Assembly (NCBI RefSeq): GCF_036311985.1 | Contig: NZ_JAZDCJ010000001.1 | Origin: JAZDCJ01 sp036311985 | GTDB taxonomy: Bacteria; Actinomycetota; Actinomycetes; Actinomycetales; Micrococcaceae | Length of the DNA stretch: 64,000 nt | Strand: one strand, 5' to 3' | Part shown: one piece after another, positions 32,567-40,933 of the stretch | Layout of the letters: each line of letters begins with the position of its first letter | Numbering within the stretch: the first letter of the stretch is position 1 | The notes under the pieces: model-generated | The model's input: only the letters and a program-made list of their open reading frames with translations | What the model was told of the DNA's origin: nothing | Database searches by the model: none | Made by a program: the position numbers and the translations under genes

Positions 32567-33502
32567 ATGAACGCGCATGCAACGGATGAAGCCACGGCGT
32601 CCCACGTCACCGGCCGCCGGTTCGTCATCCGCAACGGCGGGGCGGAAGCCGAGATCGCGTCGCTCGCCGCGGCGCTGCGCGGCTACCGGCGGCAGGGCGT
32701 CGAGCTCGCGGAGCCCTTCGGACCCGACGAGCTGCCGCCGATGGGGTCCGGGATCCTGCTGGCGCCGTGGGGCAACCGCATCGAGGACGGACGCTGGACG
32801 CTCGACGGCGCGGTCCAACAGCTCGACATCACCGAGCCCTCCCGCGGGCACGCCTCCCATGGGCTGTTGCGCAACACCGGCTACCACGCGCTCGCCCAGG
32901 AACCCGGGCAGCTCCTGCTCGGCGCCGAGATCTTCCCCCAGCACGGCTTCCCGTTCCGGATGACGCACACGGTGCGCTACCGGCTCGACGACGACGGCCA
33001 CCTGCACGTCGAGCAGGATCTGGTCAACCATTCCCGGGCAGTCGCCCCGGCCGCGCTGGGCGCCCACCCGTACCTGCGCATCGGGGACGTCCCGACGGAG
33101 CGGCTGCGGCTGACGGTCCCCGCCACGCGCTACCTCCAGGCCGACGAGCGGCTCATCCCGCGTGCCGTCGCCCCCCTCGACGGGGAGCACGACTTCACCC
33201 GGGGGCGCGCCCTCGACGGCATCCTGCTCGACTGCGCCTTCACGGGGCTCGAAGCCGACGCCGACGGGCTCGTCCGGCACCGGCTCGAGGCCCCGGACGG
33301 CCGGGCCGCGGCGCTGTGGACCGACGATGCATTCCCCTATGTGCATATCTTCGTCACCAACCAGTACCGAGGACGTCCGCTCGCCGTCGCGATCGAGCCG
33401 ATGACCGCTCCGGCCAACGCCTTCAATTCCGGGGACGGCCTGCGCTGGCTCGCCCCGGGCGGGCGGCTGACCGCCCGGTGGGGGATCGAATCGTGGCTGT
33501 AG
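32567..33502 (+). CDS. galM: Aldose 1-epimerase family protein
   Basis: Mutarotase-fold enzyme interconverting alpha and beta anomers of hexoses (galactose, glucose) or of phosphosugars. 311 residues. Seen: GSGILLAPWGNRIEDG (sugar-binding Arg region), SRGHASHGLLR, the catalytic-His region ALGAHPYLRI, and AIEPMTAPANAFNSGDGL with the catalytic Glu. The PWGNRIEDG form is typical of the actinobacterial GalM-like group, so the exact sugar is not known. No ribosome-binding site; likely leaderless. Its end overlaps the AI-2E transporter start by 10 nt. Confidence 0.86.
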   Translation: MNAHATDEATASHVTGRRFVIRNGGAEAEIASLAAALRGYRRQGVELAEPFGPDELPPMGSGILLAPWGNRIEDGRWTLDGAVQQLDITEPSRGHASHGLLRNTGYHALAQEPGQLLLGAEIFPQHGFPFRMTHTVRYRLDDDGHLHVEQDLVNHSRAVAPAALGAHPYLRIGDVPTERLRLTVPATRYLQADERLIPRAVAPLDGEHDFTRGRALDGILLDCAFTGLEADADGLVRHRLEAPDGRAAALWTDDAFPYVHIFVTNQYRGRPLAVAIEPMTAPANAFNSGDGLRWLAPGGRLTARWGIESWL

Positions 33503-34692
33503 TCCCGGAACCGGTCCGCGGCGCGGACCAGGGCGTTCCCTACGGCGTCCGGGTCGCCGCGGCCTGGGCCTGGCGCGTGGCCGTCATCCTCGCCACCACG
33601 GGCCTCGTCGTGTGGCTGCTCAGCCACGTCTCCCTCCTGGTCATTCCCCTGATGATCGCCGCCCTGCTCGCCGGCCTACTGCTGCCCGCCGTGAAGTGGA
33701 TGCGCCGCCTGCACGTCCCCAACGGCGTCGCGACGGGCGTGACCGTCGTCGTCTTCCTCGGCGTCGTCACGGGGTCGCTGACCCTCGTGGGCCGCACGAT
33801 GGCCCAGGGCTTCGCGAGCCTGTGGCAACAGGCCCTCAAGGGCCTGACGCAGATCGAAGGCTGGCTGGCCACGGGTCCCCTGCAATTGAGCACGGAGGAG
33901 CTCCAGGGCTTCGTCAACGACGCCCTCGACCAGATCCAGGCCAACAGCAGCCAGATCGTCACCGGCGCCCTGTCGGCCGGTACCACGATCGGACACATCG
34001 CCGCCGGAACGCTCCTGGCGGTCTTCGCGTTGATCTTCTTCCTCCTCGAGGGCGAGAGGATCTGGCGCTTCGTGGTCCGCCTCTTCCCCCGTGCGGCCCG
34101 TCCGGCCGCCGACGGCGCCGGGCGCCAGGGCTGGCGCAGCCTCGTGAACTACGTGCGCGTGCAGCTCTTCGTCGCCTTCGTGGACGCCGTCGGCATCGGC
34201 GTCGGCGCGGCGATCCTCGGCGTCCCCCTCGCCCTGCCGCTCGCCGTGCTCGTGTTCATCGGCTCGTTCGTGCCCATCCTCGGCGCGCTCTTCACGGGCG
34301 CGGTCGCCGTGCTCCTGGCCCTCGTCGCCAACGGCTGGGTCAACGCCCTGATCATGCTCGCCGTCGTCCTGGCCGTCCAGCAGGCCGAGTCCCACATCCT
34401 CCAGCCGCTCGTGATGGGCAAGGCCGTGAGCCTGCACCCGCTCGCCGTCGTCCTCGCGGTCGCCGGCGGCTCGATGATCGCCGGCATCGCCGGCGCCCTG
34501 TTCGCCGTCCCCGTGATGGCCGTCCTGAATTCCGTCGTCCGCTACATCGCCTCCCGCGGCTGGGAGGGCCCGGCCGACGCGGACACGGGACCCCCGGACG
34601 AGCCGGCGCGCGCGGCCTCCGTTCCCCGCGCCCCGGCCCCCGCGGACCTCGACGGCGAAACCGTTCCCGACGCCGCCGACGGCCGTCCCTGA
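33493..34692 (+). CDS. AI-2E family (PerM/TqsA-like) transporter
   Basis: Polytopic membrane protein of the AI-2E exporter-like family; members export autoinducer-2 or exchange ions, but most are uncharacterised. 399 residues with about eight helices in the usual arrangement: a pair near residues 20-65, one near 80, a long soluble/amphipathic segment (about 95-155), then the C-terminal bundle with the family motif NYVRVQLFVAFVDAVGIGVG, FIGSFVPILGALFTG and ESHILQPLVMGKAVSLHP. C-terminal 60 residues are Pro/Ala-rich. GTG 33493 lies inside the galM end; no better start is visible. Confidence 0.87.
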   Translation: MAVVPEPVRGADQGVPYGVRVAAAWAWRVAVILATTGLVVWLLSHVSLLVIPLMIAALLAGLLLPAVKWMRRLHVPNGVATGVTVVVFLGVVTGSLTLVGRTMAQGFASLWQQALKGLTQIEGWLATGPLQLSTEELQGFVNDALDQIQANSSQIVTGALSAGTTIGHIAAGTLLAVFALIFFLLEGERIWRFVVRLFPRAARPAADGAGRQGWRSLVNYVRVQLFVAFVDAVGIGVGAAILGVPLALPLAVLVFIGSFVPILGALFTGAVAVLLALVANGWVNALIMLAVVLAVQQAESHILQPLVMGKAVSLHPLAVVLAVAGGSMIAGIAGALFAVPVMAVLNSVVRYIASRGWEGPADADTGPPDEPARAASVPRAPAPADLDGETVPDAADGRP

Positions 34693-34714
34693 CCGCAGAC
34701 CCCAGGAAGACACC

Positions 34715-35968
34715 ATGACCTTGAAGACCACGCTCCCCGTCACCCTCGCCGACGTCGAATCCGCAGCGGCCCTGCTGGAAGGGGTCGTGGCCCGCACGCC
34801 GATCGAGCACTCCCGCGCCCTCGGCCTCGTCACGGGCTCCGAGGTGAACCTCAAGTGCGAGAACCTGCAGCGCGCCGGATCCTTCAAGGTCCGCGGTGCC
34901 TACGTGCGGATGGCACGGCTGTCGCCCGAGGAGCGGGCGCGCGGCGTCGTCGCGGCATCGGCCGGCAACCACGCCCAGGGCGTCGCGGTGGCCGCGGACC
35001 GGCTGGGCATCAAGGCCCGGATCTACATGCCGCTCGGCGTCGCCCTGCCCAAGCTGACGGCCACCAAGGACCACGGCGCGGAGGTGGTCCTGCACGGGCA
35101 CAACGTCGACGAGGCCCTCGCCGAGGCGAAGCGCTTCGCCGACGCCACGGGCGCGGTGTTCGTGCACCCCTTCGACAACACCGACATCATCTCCGGCCAG
35201 GGGACGATCGGCCTCGAGCTGCTCGAGCAGCTGCCCGGGGTCGACACGGTCGTCATGGGCGTCGGGGGCGGCGGGCTCCTCGCGGGCGTTGCGGTGGCCG
35301 TGAAGGCGAAGGCGCGCGAGCTCGGCCGCGAGATCAAGGTCATCGGCGTGCAGGCGGAGAACGCCGCCGCGTACCCGCCCTCCCTCGCGGCCGACGCGCT
35401 CGTCCCGCTCGAGAAGGTCTCGACGATCGCCGACGGCATCGCCGTGGGCCGCCCGGGGCAGCTGCCGTTCCAGATCATCCGTGAGCTCGTCGACGACGTC
35501 GTCACGGTGAGCGAGGACGCCCTGGCCCGGGCGCTGGTCTTCCTGCTCGAGCGCTCCAAGCTCGTCGTCGAGCCGGCCGGGGCCGTCGGCGTCGCCGCGC
35601 TGCTGGAGGGCAAGCTCGCCGAGATCGGGGTCGAGTCGAAGAACACGGCCGTGATCCTCTCCGGGGGCAACATCGACCCGCTGCTGATGCTCAAGGTCAT
35701 CCAGCGGGGCCTGTCCGTGGCCGGGCGGTACCTCACGGTGCGGATGATGCTCGACGACCGTCCCGGCGAGCTCGCCACGATCTCGCGCGTCATCGCCGAG
35801 TCGGACGCCAACGTGACCCGCGTGGACCACACACGCGTCGGGGGTTCGTTGAGCATGGGAGACGTCGCGATCACGATCGACATGGAGACCAAGGGGCACA
35901 TCCACTCCGAGCAGGTGCTCAACAACCTCCGCGCGGAGGGCTTCCAGCCGCTCGTCGTCCACGCCTAG
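34715..35968 (+). CDS. ilvA: Threonine ammonia-lyase (threonine deaminase)
   Basis: PLP enzyme converting threonine to 2-oxobutyrate and ammonia, first step to isoleucine or a catabolic route. 417 residues: PLP-Lys58 in GSFKVRGA, phosphate-binding loop GVGGGGLLAG, SAGNHAQGVA near residue 90, and SGGNIDPLL before a single C-terminal ACT-like domain (DDRPGELATISRVIAE). The single regulatory domain and length fit the actinobacterial/TdcB-plus-ACT type rather than the ~510-residue E. coli IlvA with two ACT-like domains, so isoleucine feedback cannot be assumed. ATG with AGGAAG upstream. Confidence 0.92.
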   Translation: MTLKTTLPVTLADVESAAALLEGVVARTPIEHSRALGLVTGSEVNLKCENLQRAGSFKVRGAYVRMARLSPEERARGVVAASAGNHAQGVAVAADRLGIKARIYMPLGVALPKLTATKDHGAEVVLHGHNVDEALAEAKRFADATGAVFVHPFDNTDIISGQGTIGLELLEQLPGVDTVVMGVGGGGLLAGVAVAVKAKARELGREIKVIGVQAENAAAYPPSLAADALVPLEKVSTIADGIAVGRPGQLPFQIIRELVDDVVTVSEDALARALVFLLERSKLVVEPAGAVGVAALLEGKLAEIGVESKNTAVILSGGNIDPLLMLKVIQRGLSVAGRYLTVRMMLDDRPGELATISRVIAESDANVTRVDHTRVGGSLSMGDVAITIDMETKGHIHSEQVLNNLRAEGFQPLVVHA

Positions 35969-35994
35969 GATCCGGTCGCGCCCGGCCCCCGGGG

Positions 35995-36044
35995 ACGACG
36001 ACGGCGCCGCTCCTTCCGTCCGGAAGGCGCGGCGCCGTCGTCGT
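35995..36044. terminator. Bidirectional terminator between ilvA and greA
   Basis: 16-bp perfect outer stem (35995-36010 with 36029-36044) enclosing a further small hairpin (CTTCC/GGAAG). Works for both convergent genes. Confidence 0.8.
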
Positions 36045-36074
36045 ACCGCTTCTGGTCCCCCTCGGGGGGCGGGG

Positions 36075-36566
36075 TCAGCCCTGGAAGGGCTTGGCGGCGA
36101 GGATCTCGACCGCGATCTCCTTGCCGTTCGGGGCGGTGTAGGAGAGCTTGTCGCCGACCTTCTTGCCGTGCACGGCCGCGCCGATGGGGGAGCGCTCGCT
36201 GTAGACCTCGAGGTCGGACTCGCCGGCGACCTCGCGGCTGCCGAAGAGGAACGTCGTCTTGTCGCCCGCGATGAGGGCCTCGACGAGCATGCCCGGCTCC
36301 ACGACGCCGTCGTCAGCCGGGGACTCCCCGACGTGGGCCTTCTGCAGGAGGTCCTTGAGGTACGTGATGCGCGCCTCGGCCTTGCCCTGCTCTTCCTTGG
36401 CGGCGTGGTAGCCGCCGTTCTCCTTCAGGTCACCCTCGGAGCGGGCCTGCTCGATGCGGTCCACGATTTCCGCGCGTCCCGGACCCTGCAGATGCTCGAG
36501 TTCGGCGGTCAGGCGGTCGAAGGCCTCCTGGGTGAGCCAGACAACTGCTTCATTGTTGGTGGGCAC
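36075..36566 (-). CDS. greA: Transcription elongation factor GreA
   Basis: Rescues backtracked RNA polymerase by stimulating transcript cleavage. 163 residues: N-terminal coiled coil with LTQEAFDRLTAELEHL and ARSEGDLKENGGYHAAKE; the acidic tip residues (GDLKEN, Asp/Glu) that reach the active site are present. C-terminal FKBP-like domain ends SPIGAAVHGKKVGDKLSY and PNGKEIAVEIL. I place the start at GTG 36566 because AAGGAG is 7 nt upstream; the frame continues to 36608. The greA-DUF4307-mca order is that of Rv1080c-Rv1082. Confidence 0.95.
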   Translation of the reverse strand: MPTNNEAVVWLTQEAFDRLTAELEHLQGPGRAEIVDRIEQARSEGDLKENGGYHAAKEEQGKAEARITYLKDLLQKAHVGESPADDGVVEPGMLVEALIAGDKTTFLFGSREVAGESDLEVYSERSPIGAAVHGKKVGDKLSYTAPNGKEIAVEILAAKPFQG

Positions 36567-36719
36567 GTACTTCTCCTTGTAGTGATGGACCGGATGGTGT
36601 CCGGCCACGGGACATCCCTGCCGGCGGCGATGACGCCTCCAAGCAAAGACCCCGCCTCCATGGTGTTCAGGACCTGCGGCCGCGTCACCATTCCAAGCGG
36701 GGTGGATCGTATTAGAGAC

Positions 36720-36749
36720 ATTTTAGCCAGTGAGCGGGACAAACCCCAA
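36720..36749 (-). promoter_or_regulatory. Possible greA promoter
   Basis: Read leftward: TTGGGG, 18 nt, TAAAAT (complement of 36720-36725). It would give a leader of about 145 nt before the GTG. The rest of the 228-bp gap up to 36794 shows nothing else. Confidence 0.4.
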
Positions 36750-36794
36750 TCACCCCGGGCCGGAGTGTCATCTCCGGCCGCGCGCGGCCCGCGG

Positions 36795-37235
36795 CTACGG
36801 CGTCCAGCAGGCCCCGACGCCGCCCGAGACGCCCTCGTGCTCCGTCCGCAGCTCGACCGTGCGCCGCAGCACCTCGCGGCCGCCGCCCTCGCCGGCGGGG
36901 AAGGAGACGGCGGTCCAGCCGACGACGGCGTAGCTCTCGTCCAGCACGCGCGCCGAGCACTCGACGGCCGTCCCGACCGGCTTGTCGACGTCGAACGTCA
37001 CGGAGGCCGCCGTGGGCGAGGAGATCGAGAAGGAGATGTCCTTGTGGTTCACCTCGGCGGCGTTGAGCAGCGCGACGGCTCCCGCGGCGCCCACGGAGAT
37101 CGCCAGCGCGGCGGCGATCGCCAGATTGCGGATCCGCGCCGGGACGGTGCGCTTGGGTGCGCCGTAGCGATTGGCTAGGCTGGTCTCCGGCGCGCCGCCG
37201 GATCCGCTGGCGGGTGCTGGCTGGTGGGAAGTCAT
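36795..37235 (-). CDS. DUF4307 membrane-anchored protein
   Basis: Actinobacterial protein of unknown function next to mca. 146 residues: about 40 polar residues, one membrane helix (LAIAAALAISVGAAGAVALL), then an extracytoplasmic beta-rich domain with Cys pair (VECSARVLDE and a C-terminal GACWTP) that may form a disulfide. ATG 37235 is supported by TAGACT 7 nt upstream (leaderless pattern). Divergent from mca, with overlapping -10 hexamers. Confidence 0.82.
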   Translation of the reverse strand: MTSHQPAPASGSGGAPETSLANRYGAPKRTVPARIRNLAIAAALAISVGAAGAVALLNAAEVNHKDISFSISSPTAASVTFDVDKPVGTAVECSARVLDESYAVVGWTAVSFPAGEGGGREVLRRTVELRTEHEGVSGGVGACWTP

Positions 37236-37242
37236 CCCGTCC

Positions 37243-37252
37243 AGTCTACTGT
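37243..37252. promoter_or_regulatory. Overlapping divergent -10 elements for DUF4307 and mca
   Basis: AGTCTACTGT holds TAGACT on the - strand (37243-37248) and TACTGT on the + strand (37247-37252), sharing two base pairs. The leftward one is 7 nt from the DUF4307 ATG; the rightward one would give mca a leader of about 45-50 nt. Confidence 0.5.
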
Positions 37253-37305
37253 CCTTTCCCGGGGCCGCCCGCGGGCCCGGGAACCCCGAGGGAGAGCCGA
37301 CGCCC

Positions 37306-38235
37306 GTGCAGCTGAACCACCACGACGCCCCGAGGATCCCGGTCCCGCCCTCGCAGGGACTGCGTCTCCTCGCGGTCCACGCCCACCCCGACGACGAGTC
37401 GAGCAAGGGGGCCGCCACGATGGCCGCCTACGTGGCCGCCGGCGCAGAGGTCATGGTCGCCACGTGCACCGGGGGCGAGCGTGGGGACATCCTCAACGCC
37501 GCCGTCGGCGAACTCGCGCACGCCCACCGGGACCTCGCCGGCGTGCGCCGGACCGAGATGGCCGAGGCCGCCCGCGCCCTCGGGATCCGGCACCGCTGGA
37601 TCGGCTTCGTCGACTCCGGCCTGCCCGAGGGCGATCCGCTGCCGCCGCTGCCCGCCGGCTGCTTCGCCCTGCAGCCGCTCGAGCGCGCCGCCGCGCCGCT
37701 CGTGCGCCTGATCCGCGAGTTCCGTCCGCACGTCGTCACGACCTACGACGAGAACGGCGGCTACCCGCACCCGGACCACATCATGGCCCACCGCGTGGCC
37801 GTCGAGGCCTTCCACGCCGCCGGCGACGCCGACCGCTATCCGGAGCAGGGGGAGCCGTGGGCCCCGTCGAAGCTCTACTACGACCGCGCGTTCAGCCCCG
37901 AGCGGTTCCGGACCCTCCACCATGGCATGGAGGAGAGCGGCCTCGAGTCCCCGTACGCCGAGCGGGTCTCGGCGTGGGAGCAGGACCCGGACGCCGAGAT
38001 GTTCGCGTGGGTCAAGCACCACAACACGACGACGCAGATCCTGTGCGCGGAGCAGTTCGGCCGGCGCGACGAGGCCCTCATCGCCCACCGCACCCAGATC
38101 GACCCGGAGGGCTTCTTCTTCGCCGTGCCCACCGAGGTCTACGCGAAGTACTGGCCGTGGGAGGACTACACGCTGGCGTCGTCGACGGTCCAGACGCAGC
38201 TGCCGGAGTCCGACCTCTTCGCCGGCGTGCGCTGA
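37306..38235 (+). CDS. mca: Mycothiol S-conjugate amidase
   Basis: Zinc amidase that cleaves mycothiol S-conjugates to a mercapturic acid and glucosaminyl-inositol, detoxifying electrophiles and antibiotics. 309 residues, LmbE-like deacetylase fold: AHPDDESSKG with metal ligands His27 and Asp30, and HPDH at residues 155-158. YDENGGYPHPDH and AVPTEVYAKYWPWEDY near the C-terminus are typical of Mca rather than the deacetylase MshB. The GTG start follows GAGGGAGA at a usable distance; upstream sequence belongs to the DUF4307 promoter. This gene marks the host as a mycothiol-making actinomycete. Confidence 0.93.
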   Translation: MQLNHHDAPRIPVPPSQGLRLLAVHAHPDDESSKGAATMAAYVAAGAEVMVATCTGGERGDILNAAVGELAHAHRDLAGVRRTEMAEAARALGIRHRWIGFVDSGLPEGDPLPPLPAGCFALQPLERAAAPLVRLIREFRPHVVTTYDENGGYPHPDHIMAHRVAVEAFHAAGDADRYPEQGEPWAPSKLYYDRAFSPERFRTLHHGMEESGLESPYAERVSAWEQDPDAEMFAWVKHHNTTTQILCAEQFGRRDEALIAHRTQIDPEGFFFAVPTEVYAKYWPWEDYTLASSTVQTQLPESDLFAGVR

Positions 38236-38261
38236 GCGGCGCCCGCCCTCCCCGTCACCGA

Positions 38262-38292
38262 TAGGATGGAGGCGCCGGCAAGGAGCCGGCGC
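38262..38292 (+). promoter_or_regulatory. -10 element and 5' hairpin before the small membrane protein gene
   Basis: TAGGAT (38262-38267) would start transcription around 38274, in or just before a perfect 8-bp hairpin (GCGCCGGC/GCCGGCGC, 38272-38292) whose loop is AAGGA. The ribosome-binding site GGAAAGAG lies downstream. Confidence 0.4.
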
Positions 38293-38312
38293 ACCACTGG
38301 AAAGAGCTTTTC

Positions 38313-38675
38313 GTGAACCTGTTGTCCTCCCTGGCCGCCGCCACCGCCACGATGCCGCCCGCACCGACCGGGGACGCCGCGCGGCAGATCGGGCCGGGTT
38401 TCGCGGGCTTCCTGGCCACGGCGCTCATGGTCGTGGCCGTCATCTTCCTGATCCGTGACATGGTGCGCAGGATCCGCCGCGTCCGCTACGCGGCCGACGC
38501 CGAGTCGAGGCAGCAGGAGCTGGTCGAGCGCGGCCGCGAACTGCAGCCCGACGACGACGCGCTGCCGCGGGCCAACGACGCGGCAGCGGACGGCGGGCCC
38601 GCACCCGATGCGTCCAGTGCGCGCGGCGCTTCCGACGCGCGCGAAGGGACCGCCGGCGACGACACCCGGGGCTGA
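38313..38675 (+). CDS. Small single-pass membrane protein
   Basis: 120 residues, unknown function. One membrane helix near residues 30-50 (GFLATALMVVAVIFLI), then a basic stretch (RRIRRVRYAADAE) that predicts a cytosolic C-terminus, and a disordered acidic/Ala-rich tail. GTG start with GGAAAGAG upstream. It holds the same place between mca and the DUF255 gene as the small membrane protein Rv1083 does in M. tuberculosis, which supports a real gene. Confidence 0.7.
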   Translation: MNLLSSLAAATATMPPAPTGDAARQIGPGFAGFLATALMVVAVIFLIRDMVRRIRRVRYAADAESRQQELVERGRELQPDDDALPRANDAAADGGPAPDASSARGASDAREGTAGDDTRG

Positions 38676-38727
38676 TCCGCCGGCCCCACGAGCCAAGCCG
38701 CACACCCGCGGCGGCCGAGGAGGGACC

Positions 38728-40926
38728 ATGGCCGGCCACATCGACGCGGAGGCCTCCGCCTACCTGCGCCAGCACGCCCACCAGCCCGTGGACTGGTGGC
38801 CCTACGGGGACGCCGCCTTCGAGGAGGCGGCGCGGCGCGACGTCCCGGTCTTCCTCTCCATCGGCTACGCCGCGTGCCACTGGTGCCACGTGATGGCCCG
38901 CGAGTCCTTCGACGATCCCGCGACCGCCGCCTACCTGAACGCGCGCTTCGTCCCGGTGAAGGTGGACCGCGAGGAACGGCCCGAGGTCGACGCCGTCTAC
39001 CTCGCCGCGACCCAGACCCTCTCCGGGCAGGGAGGATGGCCCATGAGCGTGTTCGCGCTGCCGGACGGCCGGGCGTTCCACGCCGGGACCTACTTCCCGC
39101 CCGTTCCCCGCCAGGGCCAGCCCTCCTTCGGGCAGGTCCTCGAGGCCGTTGCCGAGGCCTGGCGAGACCGCCGCGAGGGGATCGAGCGCCAGGCCGGCGC
39201 CCTCGCGGAGCACCTCGGCGCCCTGGCCGACGCGCAGCGCGGGCTGCTCGCCCCGCCGTCGGGCACCGCCCGGGAAGACCCGGCGGCTACCGCCCCGCCC
39301 CCCGGAACGTCGGGCGCCGGAGCCGGTGCGGCGCCGTCGGGCCCCTTCCCCGGACTCCGGGGCGGCGGGCCGCGGGGCCCGGACCTCGCGTCCCTCGCGC
39401 TCGATGCCCTCGAGGCCTTGCGGGATCCCGACGGGGGCTTCTCGCCGGCACCCAAGTTCCCGCCGTCGTCCGCCCTGGACTTCCTCCTGCAGGAGGCCGC
39501 GGGCGGAACGCACGCCGGGCGGGCCCTCGACCTCGCCGGCACGGTCCTGGAGCCGATGCTCCTCGGCGCGCTGCAGGACCACGTCGGCGGCGGCTTCTCC
39601 CGCTACTGCATCGACGGGCCATGGCTCCTGCCGCACTTCGAGAAGATGCTCTACGACAACGCCCAGCTGCTGCGCCATGCCGCCCGCTGGTCCCGGCTGG
39701 CCGGCGACGCGCCGCGGCGGGAGCTGGGCCGCCGGGCCGCGACGGGCGCGGCGGAGTGGATGCTCGCCGAGCTCGAGGCCGGCGGACTCCTGGCCTCCTC
39801 CCTGGACGCCGATACCGTGCTGGCCGACGGGTCCCACGTCGAGGGCGGAGCGTATCTCTTCAGCCGGTTACAGCTCCGGGACGCCGCCGGCGAGGACTGG
39901 TCCCTGCTGGGTCCGATCCTGCGCGGACGTTCCCCCGAACGCCCCCACGGCCCCGACCCGGACCCGGGGGAGCCGGCGACCATCGCCTTCGTCCGTCTGC
40001 CGGACGACGCCGAGTGGGCCGCGTGGGACCGCGTGCGGCCGCGGCTGCTCGCCGCCCGGGCCCGGCGTCCCCAGCCCGCCCGCGACGCCAAGGCCGTCGC
40101 GTCGTGGAACGGCCTGGCCGTCCAGGCGCTCGCCGAGGCCGGGCTGCTGCTGGGGCGACGCGACTGGGTCGTGGCGGCGGCCGGGATCGGCGGGGCCCTG
40201 TGGCGACGGCAGTGGGACGGACGGCGCGTGATGCGGGTCGGCTACCCCGGGGGCGCGCCGGCGCGGATCGACGGGACGCTCGAGGACCACGCGGGCGTCG
40301 CGCTCGGATTCCTCGCGCTCGCCGCGGCGGAAGGCGATGCGGTGTGGCTGGAGCGTGCGCGGACCGTCCTCGACGCCGCGGAGCGGGACCTCGTGCCGGA
40401 CGGAAGCCCCCGCGACGGCTCGGGAGGGGACGGGAGGCTCCTGGCCGCGCGGGGCGGAAGGGCCGCCGTCGAACCCCTCGACGACGCCGTGCCGAGCGGG
40501 ACCGCCCTGTTCGCCGCCGCCCAGCTGTCCCTCGGGGCGTACGACGCCGATGCCCGCCGCCTCGAGCTGGCCTCCGCCCTGGCCGCGGCGCCGGACAGGC
40601 TCGCGGGGCGGGCGCCGCAGGCCGTGGGCACCGCGCTGGCGGTCCGGGCGCGGCTGGGCGCGGGTCCCGCGACTGTTGTCGCCTCCGGCGGGAGCCCCGC
40701 CGAACGCGACGCGTGCCTCGCGGCCGCGGTGCTGGCCGGGGCCGCGGCCTGGGCCGGCGGCGCGCCGGGAGGGGGCGTGCCCGTGCTCGCGCGGGACCGT
40801 CCCGCCGGTCCGGACGGAGGGCTCCGGGCCTACGCGTGCTTCGGCAGCGTCTGCGAGGCGCCCGTGGCCGGTCCCGGCGCCGCCGGGGAGCTCGCGCGGC
40901 TGCTCGCGGCGCGCGCCGCGCGGTGA
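38728..40926 (+). CDS. DUF255 / SPATA20-like thioredoxin-domain protein
   Basis: Large cytosolic protein with an N-terminal thioredoxin-like domain (DUF255) and a C-terminal (alpha/alpha)6 barrel resembling N-acylglucosamine epimerases; biological role unknown. 732 residues. The thioredoxin-like CxxC is CHWC (Cys50, Cys53) in YAACHWCHVMARESF; RFVPVKVDREERPEVD and QGGWPMSVFALPDG follow. Barrel repeats include DHVGGGFSRYCID, PHFEKMLYDNAQLL, KAVASWNGLAVQALAEAG and LEDHAG. Residues about 180-215 are an Ala/Pro/Gly-rich insert. ATG 38728 has GAGGAGGG upstream. Confidence 0.88.
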   Translation: MAGHIDAEASAYLRQHAHQPVDWWPYGDAAFEEAARRDVPVFLSIGYAACHWCHVMARESFDDPATAAYLNARFVPVKVDREERPEVDAVYLAATQTLSGQGGWPMSVFALPDGRAFHAGTYFPPVPRQGQPSFGQVLEAVAEAWRDRREGIERQAGALAEHLGALADAQRGLLAPPSGTAREDPAATAPPPGTSGAGAGAAPSGPFPGLRGGGPRGPDLASLALDALEALRDPDGGFSPAPKFPPSSALDFLLQEAAGGTHAGRALDLAGTVLEPMLLGALQDHVGGGFSRYCIDGPWLLPHFEKMLYDNAQLLRHAARWSRLAGDAPRRELGRRAATGAAEWMLAELEAGGLLASSLDADTVLADGSHVEGGAYLFSRLQLRDAAGEDWSLLGPILRGRSPERPHGPDPDPGEPATIAFVRLPDDAEWAAWDRVRPRLLAARARRPQPARDAKAVASWNGLAVQALAEAGLLLGRRDWVVAAAGIGGALWRRQWDGRRVMRVGYPGGAPARIDGTLEDHAGVALGFLALAAAEGDAVWLERARTVLDAAERDLVPDGSPRDGSGGDGRLLAARGGRAAVEPLDDAVPSGTALFAAAQLSLGAYDADARRLELASALAAAPDRLAGRAPQAVGTALAVRARLGAGPATVVASGGSPAERDACLAAAVLAGAAAWAGGAPGGGVPVLARDRPAGPDGGLRAYACFGSVCEAPVAGPGAAGELARLLAARAAR

Positions 40927-40933
40927 GGGTGGA

